Part shown: piece after piece, positions 36,484-46,918 of the stretch
How the letters are laid out: each line of letters starts with the position of its first letter
Position numbering within the stretch: the stretch's first letter is position 1
Origin: Aureimonas ureilytica
GTDB taxonomy: Bacteria > Pseudomonadota > Alphaproteobacteria > Rhizobiales > Rhizobiaceae
Assembly: GCF_001475935.1 (NCBI RefSeq)
Contig: NZ_LDQA01000035.1
Span: 1 to 50,655 of the forward strand
Direction of reading: 5' to 3'
Length of the DNA stretch: 50,655 nt
Position numbers and translations under genes: made by a program
Notes under the pieces: generated by a model
Told to the model about the DNA's origin: nothing
The model's database searches: none
What the model saw: the letters and a program-made list of their open reading frames with translations, nothing else

Positions 36484-37476
36484 TCAGATCGCCGGCCGCT
36501 CCTTCGAGGAGGAGGTATCGTCGGAGCGCAACTCCTCCTTGGCCGCACCGGCCGCAGCCTTGGCGACGGAGGAGACCTTTTCGGCGATCGTCTCGCCCGA
36601 CCCGTCGGAGGGCTTCAGCCCCTTGTTCTCGGCCTCGGCGCTGCCCGCCTCGTAGGCTTTGGTGGCGGCGGTCTCGACCGCTCCGGCCATGTCACGCCCA
36701 CGCTCCAGCGCATCGTCGCGCAGGCGATCGCGTGCCTCGCCCATCAACTCGTCCTCGACACGGGTGGAAGGCAGAGCCGCGCCGATGGCCGCCCCCACCG
36801 CCAGCGCCACCGCGCCAAGGATCAGCGGTTCCTTCTGCAAGGTGTCGAGCAGCGAGCGCTGGGCGTAGCGGCCGTAGGACGAGGCCTGATCGCCCAGATG
36901 CGAGGCGCTGCGATAGGTCGAGGAACCCGCATGGGCGAGGGCGTCGCGCGCATCGTGGGTGAGCCGCGTCGCGCTGTCGGAGGCGGCCGATGCGCCGCTC
37001 GACACGGCACCCGCCGCGCCGGACACGCGATCGGCCAGCCCCGAGGCGGCCGAGCGCGTGCTGTCCGCCACCGCGCCGCCCGCCGAGCGTGCCCGGTCGG
37101 CCACCCCCGGCGAAGCGTCCGACTGCGATCCGGTTCGAGTGACGACGCCGTTCGTGCCGGTGCCCTCGCCGAGCGAAGACGGATAGCGATCCGGCGACCG
37201 GCCGGTGTCATGGCCGTGGCGGCTCGACCGTGCGCCTTGACCCAGAAGCAGCCACGCCGCGCCGGCCCCGATCAGGCCGAGGGCCAGCGGATTGTCGCGA
37301 ACTTGCCGGTTCAGATTGTGCAGCATCTCCGCGCCCTGCCCCTCGCGGGCATAGGTCATGAACTCGTCCACCATCTGGCCGGGAGACAGCTTGCCCTTGA
37401 GGCTGTCGAGCGTGGCGTCCAGGCTGGAGCGGCGATCTTCGGCCTCGCGGGCCAGGCGGTCTGTCTCGAGGCTCAT
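36484..37476 (-). CDS. DUF3618-type envelope protein, Ala/Ser-rich
   Basis: 330 residues. It begins with a charged helix (RLAREAEDRRSSLDATLDSL and LSPGQMVDEF), the DUF3618 pattern, followed by a hydrophobic segment (NPLALGLIGAGAAWLLLG). The middle (about 110-200) is a low-complexity Ala/Ser/Arg repeat that would form long amphipathic helices, like LEA or YtjA/ElaB-type proteins. A second glycine-rich hydrophobic stretch (LGAVALAVGAAIGAALP) follows. Probably inner-membrane attached and stress related; function unknown. The ATG overlaps the holin-family stop upstream (ATGA 37473-37476). Last gene of its operon. Confidence 0.82.
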   Translation of the reverse strand: MSLETDRLAREAEDRRSSLDATLDSLKGKLSPGQMVDEFMTYAREGQGAEMLHNLNRQVRDNPLALGLIGAGAAWLLLGQGARSSRHGHDTGRSPDRYPSSLGEGTGTNGVVTRTGSQSDASPGVADRARSAGGAVADSTRSAASGLADRVSGAAGAVSSGASAASDSATRLTHDARDALAHAGSSTYRSASHLGDQASSYGRYAQRSLLDTLQKEPLILGAVALAVGAAIGAALPSTRVEDELMGEARDRLRDDALERGRDMAGAVETAATKAYEAGSAEAENKGLKPSDGSGETIAEKVSSVAKAAAGAAKEELRSDDTSSSKERPAI

Positions 37477-37868
37477 CGGGTCTGCTCCTTGGCGAGTTGG
37501 CCGTCCTTCTGAAGCTGGCCGAGCGTACGCTCGGGCGCGAGATTGACGGCTTCGAGGCTTTTCTTGCCGGCGGCCAGAAGCACGACTCCGATGACGGCGA
37601 GGATTACGCCGACCAGAAGCGCGGCCCAGGCGGGGTCCATGTATTTCGCCATCGCCGTGACCAGCGCGCCGGCGAGGATGATCAGCGACACGAGAAGGCA
37701 GATCGCGCCCGCCACCAGCGAGCCGCCGGCCAGTTGCATCTGGCTCAGCTTGTCGGAGAGTTCCGCCCGGATCAGGCGGCCCTCGGTGCGAAATAGCTCC
37801 GTCGCCTCGCGCAGGACATCGGCCAGAAGATCGGGAACGCTGCGGGTTTCACGCGGCTCGACGCTCAT
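37473..37868 (-). CDS. Phage-holin-family-like membrane protein (holin superfamily III / DUF1469)
   Basis: 131 residues. An N-terminal amphipathic helix (LLADVLREATELFRTE) is followed by two membrane helices (SLVAGAICLLVSLIILAGALV and AALLVGVILAVIGVVLLAAG). The arrangement matches the actinophage-holin-III/DUF1469 family, which in proteobacterial chromosomes is not phage lysis but accompanies DUF3618 genes. It overlaps both neighbours by 4 bp, so the three large genes are coupled. Confidence 0.87.
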   Translation of the reverse strand: MSVEPRETRSVPDLLADVLREATELFRTEGRLIRAELSDKLSQMQLAGGSLVAGAICLLVSLIILAGALVTAMAKYMDPAWAALLVGVILAVIGVVLLAAGKKSLEAVNLAPERTLGQLQKDGQLAKEQTR

Positions 37869-38788
37869 CGCTTGTCTCCCTGAAGGCTGGAGGAGGAGCC
37901 CGTCAGGCTCTGCGTGTTGGTGGAGCCCGATGTGCCGGGCGCGCCGAGATCGGCGCGGGACTCGGTGCGGCCGGACGAGCCGGATTTCGCGCCGCCCGAC
38001 AGAAGATCGGCATCCGGCGCGCCGGGGCCGAGCGGATCGGCGGCGAGCGTGGACGAGCCGGACGATGCGATGGCTTCGCTGGTGGGCATGCCGGACGCAA
38101 GGCTCCCCGGCGTCGAAGCGCCCATCGCACCAGCGGGCGGCCGCGTGACGGCGCTGGCACCGGGAACATGGCCGGCGCTGCCGCTGGTCCTGGTGGCGGT
38201 CGTGTCATGACCGCTCGACGCGCCGTGCGAGGCGTAGCGCGCGGCGCTTTCGCCGGAGCCCGTATGGGAATGCTCGCTCTCAGCTGTGGGAAGAGCGCTC
38301 CTCACCCTGTCCGCGTCGGCATGATCGCCCGAGGCGCGGGCGAAGCGGCCCAGCGCCACGCCGGCCAGCGTCGCGCCGATCAGAAAGGCGGCGGGCTGGC
38401 GACGGGCGAAATCCGCGACCGAGCGCGTCACGTCCTGGAGATCACGCCCCTTGAGCGCGCCGGAGGCCTGCTCCAGCCCGCCCGCGACTTGCCGCACGAG
38501 GTTGGCTGCCATGGACTGGTCGCGCTCTCCGAGTTCGTCGGACGCCTTGCGAATGGCGGCGGAGAAATCCTCCAGACTGCTGGCGGCGGCAGCTTTCCCG
38601 CTTTCGGCCGTTCCATAGGCTTTGGACCGCGCTTCGGACATGAGGCTCGATGCCTCGTCGCGCAGACTGGCCGAGGCCTGCGAGGCCTCGTTGCGGGCCG
38701 ACTGCCCTTCGCGTTCGGCGGCCTGCGACAGGGTCTGGCGATCGTCGCTCCAGCGCTCAGCGCCGGTTGGATTGTGCGTGGATGACAT
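37865..38788 (-). CDS. Nutrient-deprivation-type membrane-associated stress protein
   Basis: 307 residues from ATG 38788, with GAGGAGG upstream; a longer open frame to 39013 has no support. The first 100 residues are an Ala/Glu/Arg/Ser-rich helix with LEA-like composition (EASQASASLRDEASSLM). One hydrophobic segment (PAAFLIGATLAGVALGRFA) is followed by a Ser/Gly/Thr-rich disordered tail to the end. Rhizobial genomes annotate similar proteins as nutrient deprivation-induced. The same gene trio as DUF3618 and the holin-like protein suggests one envelope stress module. No catalytic motif. Confidence 0.8.
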   Translation of the reverse strand: MSSTHNPTGAERWSDDRQTLSQAAEREGQSARNEASQASASLRDEASSLMSEARSKAYGTAESGKAAAASSLEDFSAAIRKASDELGERDQSMAANLVRQVAGGLEQASGALKGRDLQDVTRSVADFARRQPAAFLIGATLAGVALGRFARASGDHADADRVRSALPTAESEHSHTGSGESAARYASHGASSGHDTTATRTSGSAGHVPGASAVTRPPAGAMGASTPGSLASGMPTSEAIASSGSSTLAADPLGPGAPDADLLSGGAKSGSSGRTESRADLGAPGTSGSTNTQSLTGSSSSLQGDKR

Positions 38789-38799
38789 CCCGGACCTCC

Positions 38800-38874
38800 T
38801 CAGCGCAGCCCGAGAAACGACAGGATCGCCAGAACGACCACGATGAGGCCGATCAGATAGATGATACTGTGCAT
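38800..38874 (-). CDS. 24-residue hydrophobic membrane peptide
   Basis: MHSIIYLIGLIVVVLAILSF plus LGLR: one membrane helix with a terminal Arg. ATG 38874 has AAGGCGGAG upstream, and the stop is 11 bp before the next gene's start, so it is the first cistron of the DUF3618 operon. Similar tiny membrane proteins occur before such operons in rhizobia. Function unknown. Confidence 0.75.
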   Translation of the reverse strand: MHSIIYLIGLIVVVLAILSFLGLR

Positions 38875-38944
38875 GGCTCCGCCTTCTTGTTGTGTGGGCG
38901 TCTCCTCCGCGTCGTCGGATGCGGCGAAGACCGTTCGCAAGCCA

Positions 38945-38969
38945 AGCGAACAATTCGGGGCGAAGTTCC
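38945..38969 (-). promoter_or_regulatory. Putative EcfG-like promoter of the DUF3618 operon
   Basis: On the minus strand a perfect GGAAC (38965-38969) is followed after 16 bases by CGCT (38945-38948), one mismatch from CGTT. The predicted transcript would start about 60 bases before the 24-codon gene. Confidence 0.45.
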
Positions 38970-39072
38970 TGCGCAAGGCTCGCGCAAAAGGGGGTTTTCC
39001 TTTGGGCGTCCATGGTTAGGCGGGTATGGAGCGGGAAAATCGCAAGCTGTGGCGCGCCGATCGAAACGGTGT

Positions 39073-39100
39073 CTTGCGCCCCTCAAGCCCCATTCATATA
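39073..39100 (+). promoter_or_regulatory. Putative heat-shock (RpoH) promoter of dnaK
   Basis: CTTG (39073-39076) followed after 18 bases by CATATA (39095-39100) resembles the alphaproteobacterial sigma-32 pattern CTTG-N17/18-CYTAT. It lies about 127 bases upstream of dnaK. No CIRCE inverted repeat is seen. The 352-bp gap to the divergent 24-codon gene otherwise holds only the GGAAC-type promoter. Confidence 0.55.
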
Positions 39101-39226
39101 TAGCCTCCAGCCTCGCCGGGAGGGATCATCCCCGCCCCTCGGCGACACGACGAATCCGCTAGGTGCCGCCTTTCGGAATGCCTCGAACGGGGGTCCGGGC
39201 TGCACGCTCAACAAGGAGAAAAGAAT

Positions 39227-41155
<1,929 letters not shown>

Positions 41156-41175
41156 TCTCCTTCTATCACTACCAG

Positions 41176-41212
41176 CAGCCCCGGTTCGAAAGAGCCGGGG
41201 CTGTTTTCGTTT
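41176..41212 (+). terminator. Intrinsic terminator of dnaK
   Basis: A 9-bp GC-rich stem (41176-41184 with 41195-41203), 10-base loop and a TTTTCGTTT tail, 20 bp after the dnaK stop. Confidence 0.88.
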
Positions 41213-41401
41213 GGAGCGGATGCTCGGCCTCCCATAGGCGGCACCGCCCGACCTTCACCACCTGAAGGTCAAACCAATATCTCCAAGCAAGGCTTAACGT
41301 TAACCCGAGGTAAGCTTCCCACTCTGACTGCCGGGTGAGCCCTTTCCGTCTATAATGGCCTTCAGCACCTGAGATGGACTGGGCCCTGAGAGGCGAAGCC
41401 G

Positions 41402-42490
41402 ATGCATTTCCGCATTTTCGATTGCTGGCGTTTTGCCGCCGCGCTTCTCGTGATGACCTATCACTTCCTGTTCTTCGCGCCGGGCCAAGCCGCTTATACG
41501 GAAACCGATCTTCTGTTCCGGCTCCTGCCGCTGCTCGACATGTTCTTCATGATCTCGGGCTTCGTGATCATGAGCCGCTATGGCGACCGCATCGACACGC
41601 TGCCGGCCTATGCGACGTTCCTGCGTCGGCGCATCGCTCGGCTTTACCCCTTGCATCTTCTGACGCTCGCCTTCTTCGTCGGCGTGGCGCTGATCGGCCG
41701 CGCCGGCTTCGTGCATCTTCAACTGCCTGAGCGTTGGGATCTCCACGCGGTGCCGCTGCATCTTCTGGCGATCCATGCCTGGGGCACGACGAACGCGCTG
41801 TCCTTCAACTACCCGTCCTGGTCGGTCAGCGCGGAAATCTTCTGCTATCTCCTGTTTCCGCTGGTGCCCTTCGTGGTGCGCAGGGCCGGCGCGCTCGGCC
41901 TGACGCTCACGCTCGCGGCCTATGTCGTGGGTCTGGAGATCGCCAGCCGCGCGGGCTTTTTCCCGAGCGGCCATTGGACCACAGCCGACACCTATGGCGC
42001 TTACCGCGCGCTCGCCGATTTCATGGCCGGCGGCCTTGCCTCGCTTCTCGTCACCCGGCGCGCGCTGAACGTGACCTCGCATGCGCCAGGCCTCGTCAGC
42101 CTCGGACTAGCCGTCGCCTGCATGGTGTGGCAGATCGACGTCCACGCCACGCTTCTCTTTCTGTTCGGCGCGATCCTCCTGATCGGCCTGTCGGAAAGCG
42201 CGCGGCCCGACTCCACCCGCGCTCTGGCGCCAGCGATGAAGCTCACCTGCGTTTCCTTCGGCATCTATCTCTGGCATCCCGTCATGGAGACGCTGTTCCT
42301 GTCGATCCTTTGGAAGCGCGTCATCGAGCCGACGGGCTGGATCGGCTTCCACGCCTATCTGGTGCTGCCGATCCTGGCCTCGATCCTCGTCGCGCTGCTT
42401 TGGCACTATACGCTGGACGGCCGGATCGCCGCGCTTCTGGCGGGCACGCACCGCCGCACCGCCCCTGCCGCGCGCCTCGCTAACGCCTGA
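41402..42490 (+). CDS. Acyltransferase 3 (OafA/YrhL-like) membrane protein
   Basis: 362 residues with about ten membrane helices. It starts with the family signature [21 protein letters not shown], where the conserved His and Arg of the acyl-transfer site lie, and then [46 protein letters not shown]. Such proteins add acetyl or other acyl groups to cell-surface sugars such as O-antigen, exopolysaccharide or peptidoglycan. The acceptor is unknown here. It sits between dnaK and dnaJ with its own leader (190 bp, includes TTAACGTTAA 41294-41303). This placement is unusual. Confidence 0.92.
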   Translation: MHFRIFDCWRFAAALLVMTYHFLFFAPGQAAYTETDLLFRLLPLLDMFFMISGFVIMSRYGDRIDTLPAYATFLRRRIARLYPLHLLTLAFFVGVALIGRAGFVHLQLPERWDLHAVPLHLLAIHAWGTTNALSFNYPSWSVSAEIFCYLLFPLVPFVVRRAGALGLTLTLAAYVVGLEIASRAGFFPSGHWTTADTYGAYRALADFMAGGLASLLVTRRALNVTSHAPGLVSLGLAVACMVWQIDVHATLLFLFGAILLIGLSESARPDSTRALAPAMKLTCVSFGIYLWHPVMETLFLSILWKRVIEPTGWIGFHAYLVLPILASILVALLWHYTLDGRIAALLAGTHRRTAPAARLANA

Positions 42491-42529
42491 CACATCGCGG
42501 TCAGCGCCTGGGTTTATTCGATTTTTCGT

Positions 42530-42558
42530 GCCACGGCTTCCATTCCGAGAGCCGTGGC
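42530..42558. repeat. Inverted repeat between the acyltransferase and dnaJ genes
   Basis: A 9-bp stem (42530-42538 with 42550-42558) with an 11-base loop lies 40 bp after the acyltransferase stop and 200 bp before dnaJ. No T run follows, so it may be a transcript-end or leader structure instead of a terminator. The rest of the 268-bp gap has nothing recognisable. Confidence 0.5.
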
Positions 42559-42758
42559 GTAAACATGACAGGTGGCTACGATACGGCCATGCGGCGCGCG
42601 CGGCCGTCTTTCTCGCGAGCCTTGCCTATGGTAACGCGCCGGAACAGCGCTTACATGCCAGAACGCGCCTTTGCGGCGCGCGCCGGGATCGGCTTGCCTC
42701 GTCTTTGCGACAGGGCGCGGCCATCCCGCATTCCACTCGGTGCGAGAACGGTGAAGCA

Positions 42759-43907
42759 GTGTCCGTGAAGGTCGATTACTACGAAACGCTCGGCGTCGCG
42801 AAAACCTGTGACGACAAGGTTCTGAAGGCGGCGTTCCGCAAGCTCGCCATGCAATATCATCCGGACAAGAACCCTGGCGACGCCGTCGCCGAGGCGAAGT
42901 TCAAGGAGATCGGCGAGGCTTACGAGGTTCTGAAGGACCCGCAGAAGCGCTCGGCCTATGATCGCTACGGACATGCCGCCTTCCAGAACGGCGGCGGCGG
43001 CGGTGGGTTCCGCGGCGACTTCTCCTCTTCCATGGCCGATATCTTCGACGACATCTTCGGCGAGATGATGGGCGGGCGTGGCCAGACCCGGCGTCAGGGC
43101 GGCAATTCGGGCGGGCGCGAGCGCGGCTCGGACCTGCGCTACAACATGGAAATTTCGCTGGAAGAGGCCTATCTCGGCAAGACCGCCGAGATCAGCGTGC
43201 CCACCACGATCCAGTGCGACGTGTGCAACGGTTCGGGCGCCAAGGCCGGAACCGCGCCGCGCACCTGCCCCACCTGCGGCGGCATCGGCCGCGTGCGCGC
43301 CGCGCAAGGCTTCTTCTCCATCGAGCGCACCTGCCCGACCTGCCAGGGGCGCGGCGAGATCATCGCGGACCCCTGCGGCAAGTGCGGCGGCGAAGGCCGT
43401 CTGCCCGAAGAGCGGAATCTCTCGGTCTCGATCCCGGCCGGCATCGAGGACGGCACCCGCATTCGCCTCGCTGGCGAAGGCGAAGCGGGTCTGCGCGGCG
43501 GGCCGGCGGGCGATCTCTACATCTTCTTGTCGGTGAAGCCGCACGAATTCTTCCAGCGCGACGGGGCGGACCTCTTCTGCAAGGTGCCGATTTCCATGAC
43601 CACCGCCGCGCTCGGCGGCTCCTTCGAGGTCACGACGCTCGACGGGGCCAAGACGCGGGTCAAGGTTCCGGAAGGCACGCAGTTCGGCAAGCAGTTCCGC
43701 GTCAAGGGCAAGGGCATGCCGGTTCTGCGCTCGGCGCAGATGGGCGATCTCTTCATCCAGATTTCCATCGAGACGCCGCAAAGCCTTTCGCGTCGCCAGC
43801 GTGAACTGCTACAGGAGTTCGAAGAAATCTCCTCGTCCGAGAATTCGCCGCAATCCACCGGCTTTTTCTCGCGCATGAAGGAATTCTTCGAGGGCCTCAG
43901 CGACTGA
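42759..43907 (+). CDS. dnaJ: Chaperone DnaJ (Hsp40)
   Basis: 382 residues from GTG 42759; GTG 42765 is nearly equivalent, and longer in-frame starts look unlike DnaJ. The J domain has HPD at 34-36 ([10 protein letters not shown]), followed by a Gly/Phe-rich stretch. The zinc domain has four CxxCxGxG repeats: [32 protein letters not shown]. The substrate-binding C-terminal barrels and a [12 protein letters not shown] end complete it. It stimulates DnaK ATPase and delivers substrates. The start codon is weak and the ribosome site poor, so yield is probably kept below DnaK. Confidence 0.95.
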   Translation: MSVKVDYYETLGVAKTCDDKVLKAAFRKLAMQYHPDKNPGDAVAEAKFKEIGEAYEVLKDPQKRSAYDRYGHAAFQNGGGGGGFRGDFSSSMADIFDDIFGEMMGGRGQTRRQGGNSGGRERGSDLRYNMEISLEEAYLGKTAEISVPTTIQCDVCNGSGAKAGTAPRTCPTCGGIGRVRAAQGFFSIERTCPTCQGRGEIIADPCGKCGGEGRLPEERNLSVSIPAGIEDGTRIRLAGEGEAGLRGGPAGDLYIFLSVKPHEFFQRDGADLFCKVPISMTTAALGGSFEVTTLDGAKTRVKVPEGTQFGKQFRVKGKGMPVLRSAQMGDLFIQISIETPQSLSRRQRELLQEFEEISSSENSPQSTGFFSRMKEFFEGLSD

Positions 43908-43995
43908 GCCTTCGCTGAAAGGGTCGGCTTGCCCTCCCTTTCCCGCCCTTCGGGCGGATCATCCAGGCATAGGTGGGGTCGATCCGGCCGCGCCT

Positions 43996-44679
43996 GTGTC
44001 TCGCGCCGGGAGCCATGCCCCGACACGGGTCCTGCCGGATCGCTTTGAGGGAGATCCGCGCCTGTCGACCACCCCGCTCCGCAAGCCGCCTTTGGCCGAG
44101 GCCAGTTTCCTGCGCGAATGGCTGCGCCAGCCGCTGAAGGTCGGGGCCGTGTCGCCCTCGTCCAAGGCGCTGGCCGAGCGCATGGCGTCCTATGTGCCCC
44201 TGCCCGGCGAAGACGGCGTGATCCTGGAACTCGGGCCGGGAACGGGCGTCGTGACCCGCGCCCTGTTGAAGCGAGGCGTGGAAGCGGACCGGCTTCTGTG
44301 TCTCGAATACGCGCCGGAATTCTGCGCGCTTCTGCGCTCGCTGTTCCCCGCCGTGCATATCCTGCGGGGCGATGCCTACCGACCGGGTGCGGACCTCGAT
44401 GCCTGGCTGAACGGCCGCCCGCTGGCCGCCGTCGTCTCCAGCCTGCCCCTGATGGCGCGACCGGAGGACGAGCGCAGCGCCGCGCTCAATGCCTATCTCG
44501 ATCTCTTGCCGGTCGGCGCGCCTTTCGTGCAGTTCACCTATTCGCCCGCGCTGCCGGTTCGGCCCGAGCGCGTCGAGGCGAAGGTGGAGGTCAGCCCCTG
44601 GGTGAAGCTCAACATTCCGCCTGCCCGCGTTCTCGTCTATCGGCGCGGCTGCCCCAAGCTCGCCGGCACCATCGGTTAA
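43996..44679 (+). CDS. PmtA-like SAM methyltransferase, copy 1
   Basis: 227 residues from GTG 43996; the exact start is uncertain because there is no clear ribosome site. The SAM motif is VILELGPGTGVVTRALL, preceded by FLREWLRQPLKVGAVSPSSKAL, the signature of the Sinorhizobium-type phospholipid N-methyltransferase family, which resembles rRNA adenine dimethylases. SSLPLMARPEDER, FTYSPALPV and NIPPARVLVYRR complete it. Likely methylates phosphatidylethanolamine towards phosphatidylcholine, or is a diverged relative. It is followed by a second paralogue 87 bp downstream. Confidence 0.8.
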   Translation: MSRAGSHAPTRVLPDRFEGDPRLSTTPLRKPPLAEASFLREWLRQPLKVGAVSPSSKALAERMASYVPLPGEDGVILELGPGTGVVTRALLKRGVEADRLLCLEYAPEFCALLRSLFPAVHILRGDAYRPGADLDAWLNGRPLAAVVSSLPLMARPEDERSAALNAYLDLLPVGAPFVQFTYSPALPVRPERVEAKVEVSPWVKLNIPPARVLVYRRGCPKLAGTIG

Positions 44680-44766
44680 AAAAACATTTCCTTCGCATTT
44701 GCGTCATCAAGCTTGTCTCATTCCGGCGGTATGAGAGGTTAGCAGAAGCGACTCGAACCGGGAGGA

Positions 44767-45405
44767 ATGGCGATGGAACGCCGCACGGACGCCGCGACGA
44801 CGAACAAGGACGAGCGAAACGCCGATCTCGCCCGCTTTTTCGGAACCTGGATTCGCCACCCGATCAAGATGGGCGCCGTCGCTCCTTCATCCGCCCGCTA
44901 TTGCGCGACCATGGTCGGCGCGGCGACGACGGAGCTGAACGGGCCGATCCTCGAACTCGGGCCGGGTCTCGGCGTCGTCACTCGCGCGCTTCTGAATGCC
45001 GGCGTCGCGCCCGAGCGCATCACCTCGATCGAATATGACCGCGAATTCGCCTCGACCCTGCGCGAGCGCTTTCCGCGCGTGAACGTGATCCACGGCGACG
45101 GGTTCGATCTCGACGCCACGCTCGGCGACGATGGCGAGACGAAGTTCGCCGCCATCCTTTTCGCCATCCCGATCGTCCACATGGAGCAGGCGGAGCGTCA
45201 GGCGCTGTTCTCGCGCTATTTCCGCCGTCTCATGCCGGGCGGCAACCTGACCCAACTGTCCTATCTCTGGAAGCCGCCGGTCAAATCGGTGGCCGGCGTC
45301 TTCGACGTGTCCTCGACGCCGATCGTGTGGGACAACATCCCCCCGGCGCGCGTCTGGATCTATTCGCAGGCCGCGCCCTTCGCGGCGGCGGGCGCGGTGC
45401 ATTGA
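44767..45405 (+). CDS. pmtA: Phospholipid N-methyltransferase PmtA-like, copy 2
   Basis: 212 residues from ATG 44767 with GGGAGGA just upstream; ATG 44773 is possible. It is closer to the PmtA pattern I recall than copy 1: FFGTWIRHPIKMGAVAPSS, PILELGPGLGVVTRALL, IHGDGFDLDATLGDDG, FAIPIVHMEQ and NIPPARVWIYSQ. PmtA converts phosphatidylethanolamine to phosphatidylcholine with three SAM-dependent methylations at the inner membrane. Its stop codon overlaps the next start (TTGA 45402-45405). Which copy is the true PmtA is not certain. Confidence 0.82.
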   Translation: MAMERRTDAATTNKDERNADLARFFGTWIRHPIKMGAVAPSSARYCATMVGAATTELNGPILELGPGLGVVTRALLNAGVAPERITSIEYDREFASTLRERFPRVNVIHGDGFDLDATLGDDGETKFAAILFAIPIVHMEQAERQALFSRYFRRLMPGGNLTQLSYLWKPPVKSVAGVFDVSSTPIVWDNIPPARVWIYSQAAPFAAAGAVH

Positions 45406-45980
45406 TCCCACGCCTTCTCGTTCTTTCCGGCTCGCCTCGGCCCGATGCGCCCGAATCGCGCCTCGCGGCCGAGGCGACACGGCTTCTGGCGGCTTCGAAC
45501 ACGCTGCTGACGGCAGCGAGCCTCGCCGATTATCCGCTTCCGCTCTTCGAGGGCGGGAAGGACGAGGCCTTGCCGCAGAATGCCTGGCTGCTGGCGCAGC
45601 GCATCGCCCTGCAGGACGGGGTCCTGATCGTCAGCGGCGAGCACCATGGCGGAATGCCGGCCCTTTTGAAGAACGCGATCGACTGGATCGCCCATGCGGC
45701 GGCGCGCGAAAACCGCCCGCTCGATCCGTTCCGCCGACTGGTGGTGGCGCTGGCCGCCGCCGCACCGGACGCGACGGGCGGCCGCGAAACCCTTGGACAA
45801 TTGCGAACCGTTCTGGCCTATCTCGGCGCGGAGGTGATGACGCGCGAGTTTCGCTTGGGCGAGGCGGGCACGGCCATCGACGCTAGCGGCCAGCTGACGC
45901 GGCCCGGCGATGCCGAGCGGCTCGGCGACTTTCTGGACAGCGCGCTGGATCATGTGGGCGCGCTGGGGCGTCAAGCCTGA
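45402..45980 (+). CDS. NADPH-dependent FMN reductase-like flavoprotein
   Basis: 192 residues from TTG 45402, which overlaps the pmtA stop. The flavodoxin-like fold starts with IPRLLVLSGSPRPDAPESRL, the FMN phosphate loop, and has GVLIVSGEHHGGMPALLKNAIDWI, in which the family's typical PEYNGG appears as GEHHGGM. It would reduce FMN or quinones with NADPH; the substrate is unknown. The gap of 287 bp after it holds no clear gene on either strand. Confidence 0.88.
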   Translation: MIPRLLVLSGSPRPDAPESRLAAEATRLLAASNTLLTAASLADYPLPLFEGGKDEALPQNAWLLAQRIALQDGVLIVSGEHHGGMPALLKNAIDWIAHAAARENRPLDPFRRLVVALAAAAPDATGGRETLGQLRTVLAYLGAEVMTREFRLGEAGTAIDASGQLTRPGDAERLGDFLDSALDHVGALGRQA

Positions 45981-46267
45981 AAGCCTGCGGGATAGACCGG
46001 AGGCCGACACGACGGCTGGTTTGAACCGCCCCGTTTCGTTACGCCGGCTCCCCTCGAGGTTTTCCCGGCCTTCGAACCCCTGCCAGGGAACGCGATTGAC
46101 GCCCGGCGGCCATTGGGAATCCAGAGCGATCCGCCAGAGCGCGCCGTCCAACTCGCGATGAGCGCGCAGGCTGCATGGGCCGAACTTGCTTTCCCGCGAT
46201 CTTTGGGCATGTTCCCCAGCGAAGGCGCCCTGCCGGCCAAATGGCCTATCGGCCAGAGGAGTTGCAT

Positions 46268-46873
46268 GTGAGTTTCGATCCCGATCCGCCCATGGACCCA
46301 GCGACGGTACGACGGGACATGCGGCGCTATCTCCACGCCCATTGGCGCGCCTTCAGCCTTCAGGGGTTGCTGATGGCGCTGGCCGGCATCGCGGCGCTGC
46401 TTCTGCCCTTCGTCGCCACCATCGTCTCCACGCTCTTCTTCGGCTGGCTCCTGATCCTCCTGGCCTTCGCCGGGCTGATCGCCTGTTTCCGAATGCGCGG
46501 AGCGGAAGGGTTCTGGAGCAATCTCGCCTTCACGCTGCTGACGCTGCTGCTCGGCGCGATCATCCTGTTCGACCCGTTCGCCGGAGCGGTGACGCTGACC
46601 ACGGCGCTTGCCGTCTATTTCCTGCTGGTCGGGCTCGCGACCTTTCCGCTGGCCCTCGCCTTTCGCCAGTCGACCGGGCGCTTCGTGCTTCTGGTCGTGT
46701 CGGCGCTGGTCAATGTGGCGCTGGCGCTGTTCCTCGTGATCGGCCTGCCGGGCACGGCGGTCTGGGCCGTCGGCAGCTTTCTCGGCATCTCGCTGTTGAT
46801 CTCCGGCATCAGCCTGCTTCTGGCCGCGCTCGACGCGCGCACCGGGCCGAAGGGCGGCTCGGGCCGGCGCTGA
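46268..46873 (+). CDS. HdeD family membrane protein (DUF308)
   Basis: 201 residues from GTG 46268, with GAGGAG six bases upstream; a frame extension to 46175 lacks support. Six membrane helices in three pairs (for example LLMALAGIAALLLPFVATIV, LLILLAFAGLIACF, VYFLLVGLATFPLALAF, VLLVVSALVNVALALFLVIG, SFLGISLLISGISLLLAAL) match HdeD, linked to acid resistance in E. coli. The N-terminal 25 residues and the Arg-rich C-terminus are cytoplasmic. Convergent with the SDR gene; a GC-rich 7-bp hairpin at 46885-46910 lies between. Confidence 0.88.
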   Translation: MSFDPDPPMDPATVRRDMRRYLHAHWRAFSLQGLLMALAGIAALLLPFVATIVSTLFFGWLLILLAFAGLIACFRMRGAEGFWSNLAFTLLTLLLGAIILFDPFAGAVTLTTALAVYFLLVGLATFPLALAFRQSTGRFVLLVVSALVNVALALFLVIGLPGTAVWAVGSFLGISLLISGISLLLAALDARTGPKGGSGRR

Positions 46874-46918
46874 CCGGACGCGCAAGCCGGGGCGCTCGCT
46901 CGTCCCGGCTGCTGTCGA

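Noticed and set aside
37473-37868. Prophage remnant suggested by the holin-like gene
   Set aside because: No other phage genes. The family is chromosomal and sits in a stress operon with DUF3618.
41294-41303. TTAACGTTAA as a CtrA site
   Set aside because: The two TTAA halves are only 2 bases apart, not 7.
42565-42768. 67-codon frame before dnaJ
   Set aside because: Arg-rich, no recognisable feature, poor start; likely spurious.
42651-43781. 376-codon minus-strand frame opposite dnaJ
   Set aside because: Antisense shadow of dnaJ, no domain.
45971-46885. 304-codon Glu/Arg/Gln-rich minus-strand frame across the HdeD gene
   Set aside because: Low-complexity sequence that mirrors the hydrophobic plus-strand gene. 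HdeD has a good ribosome site and family signature.
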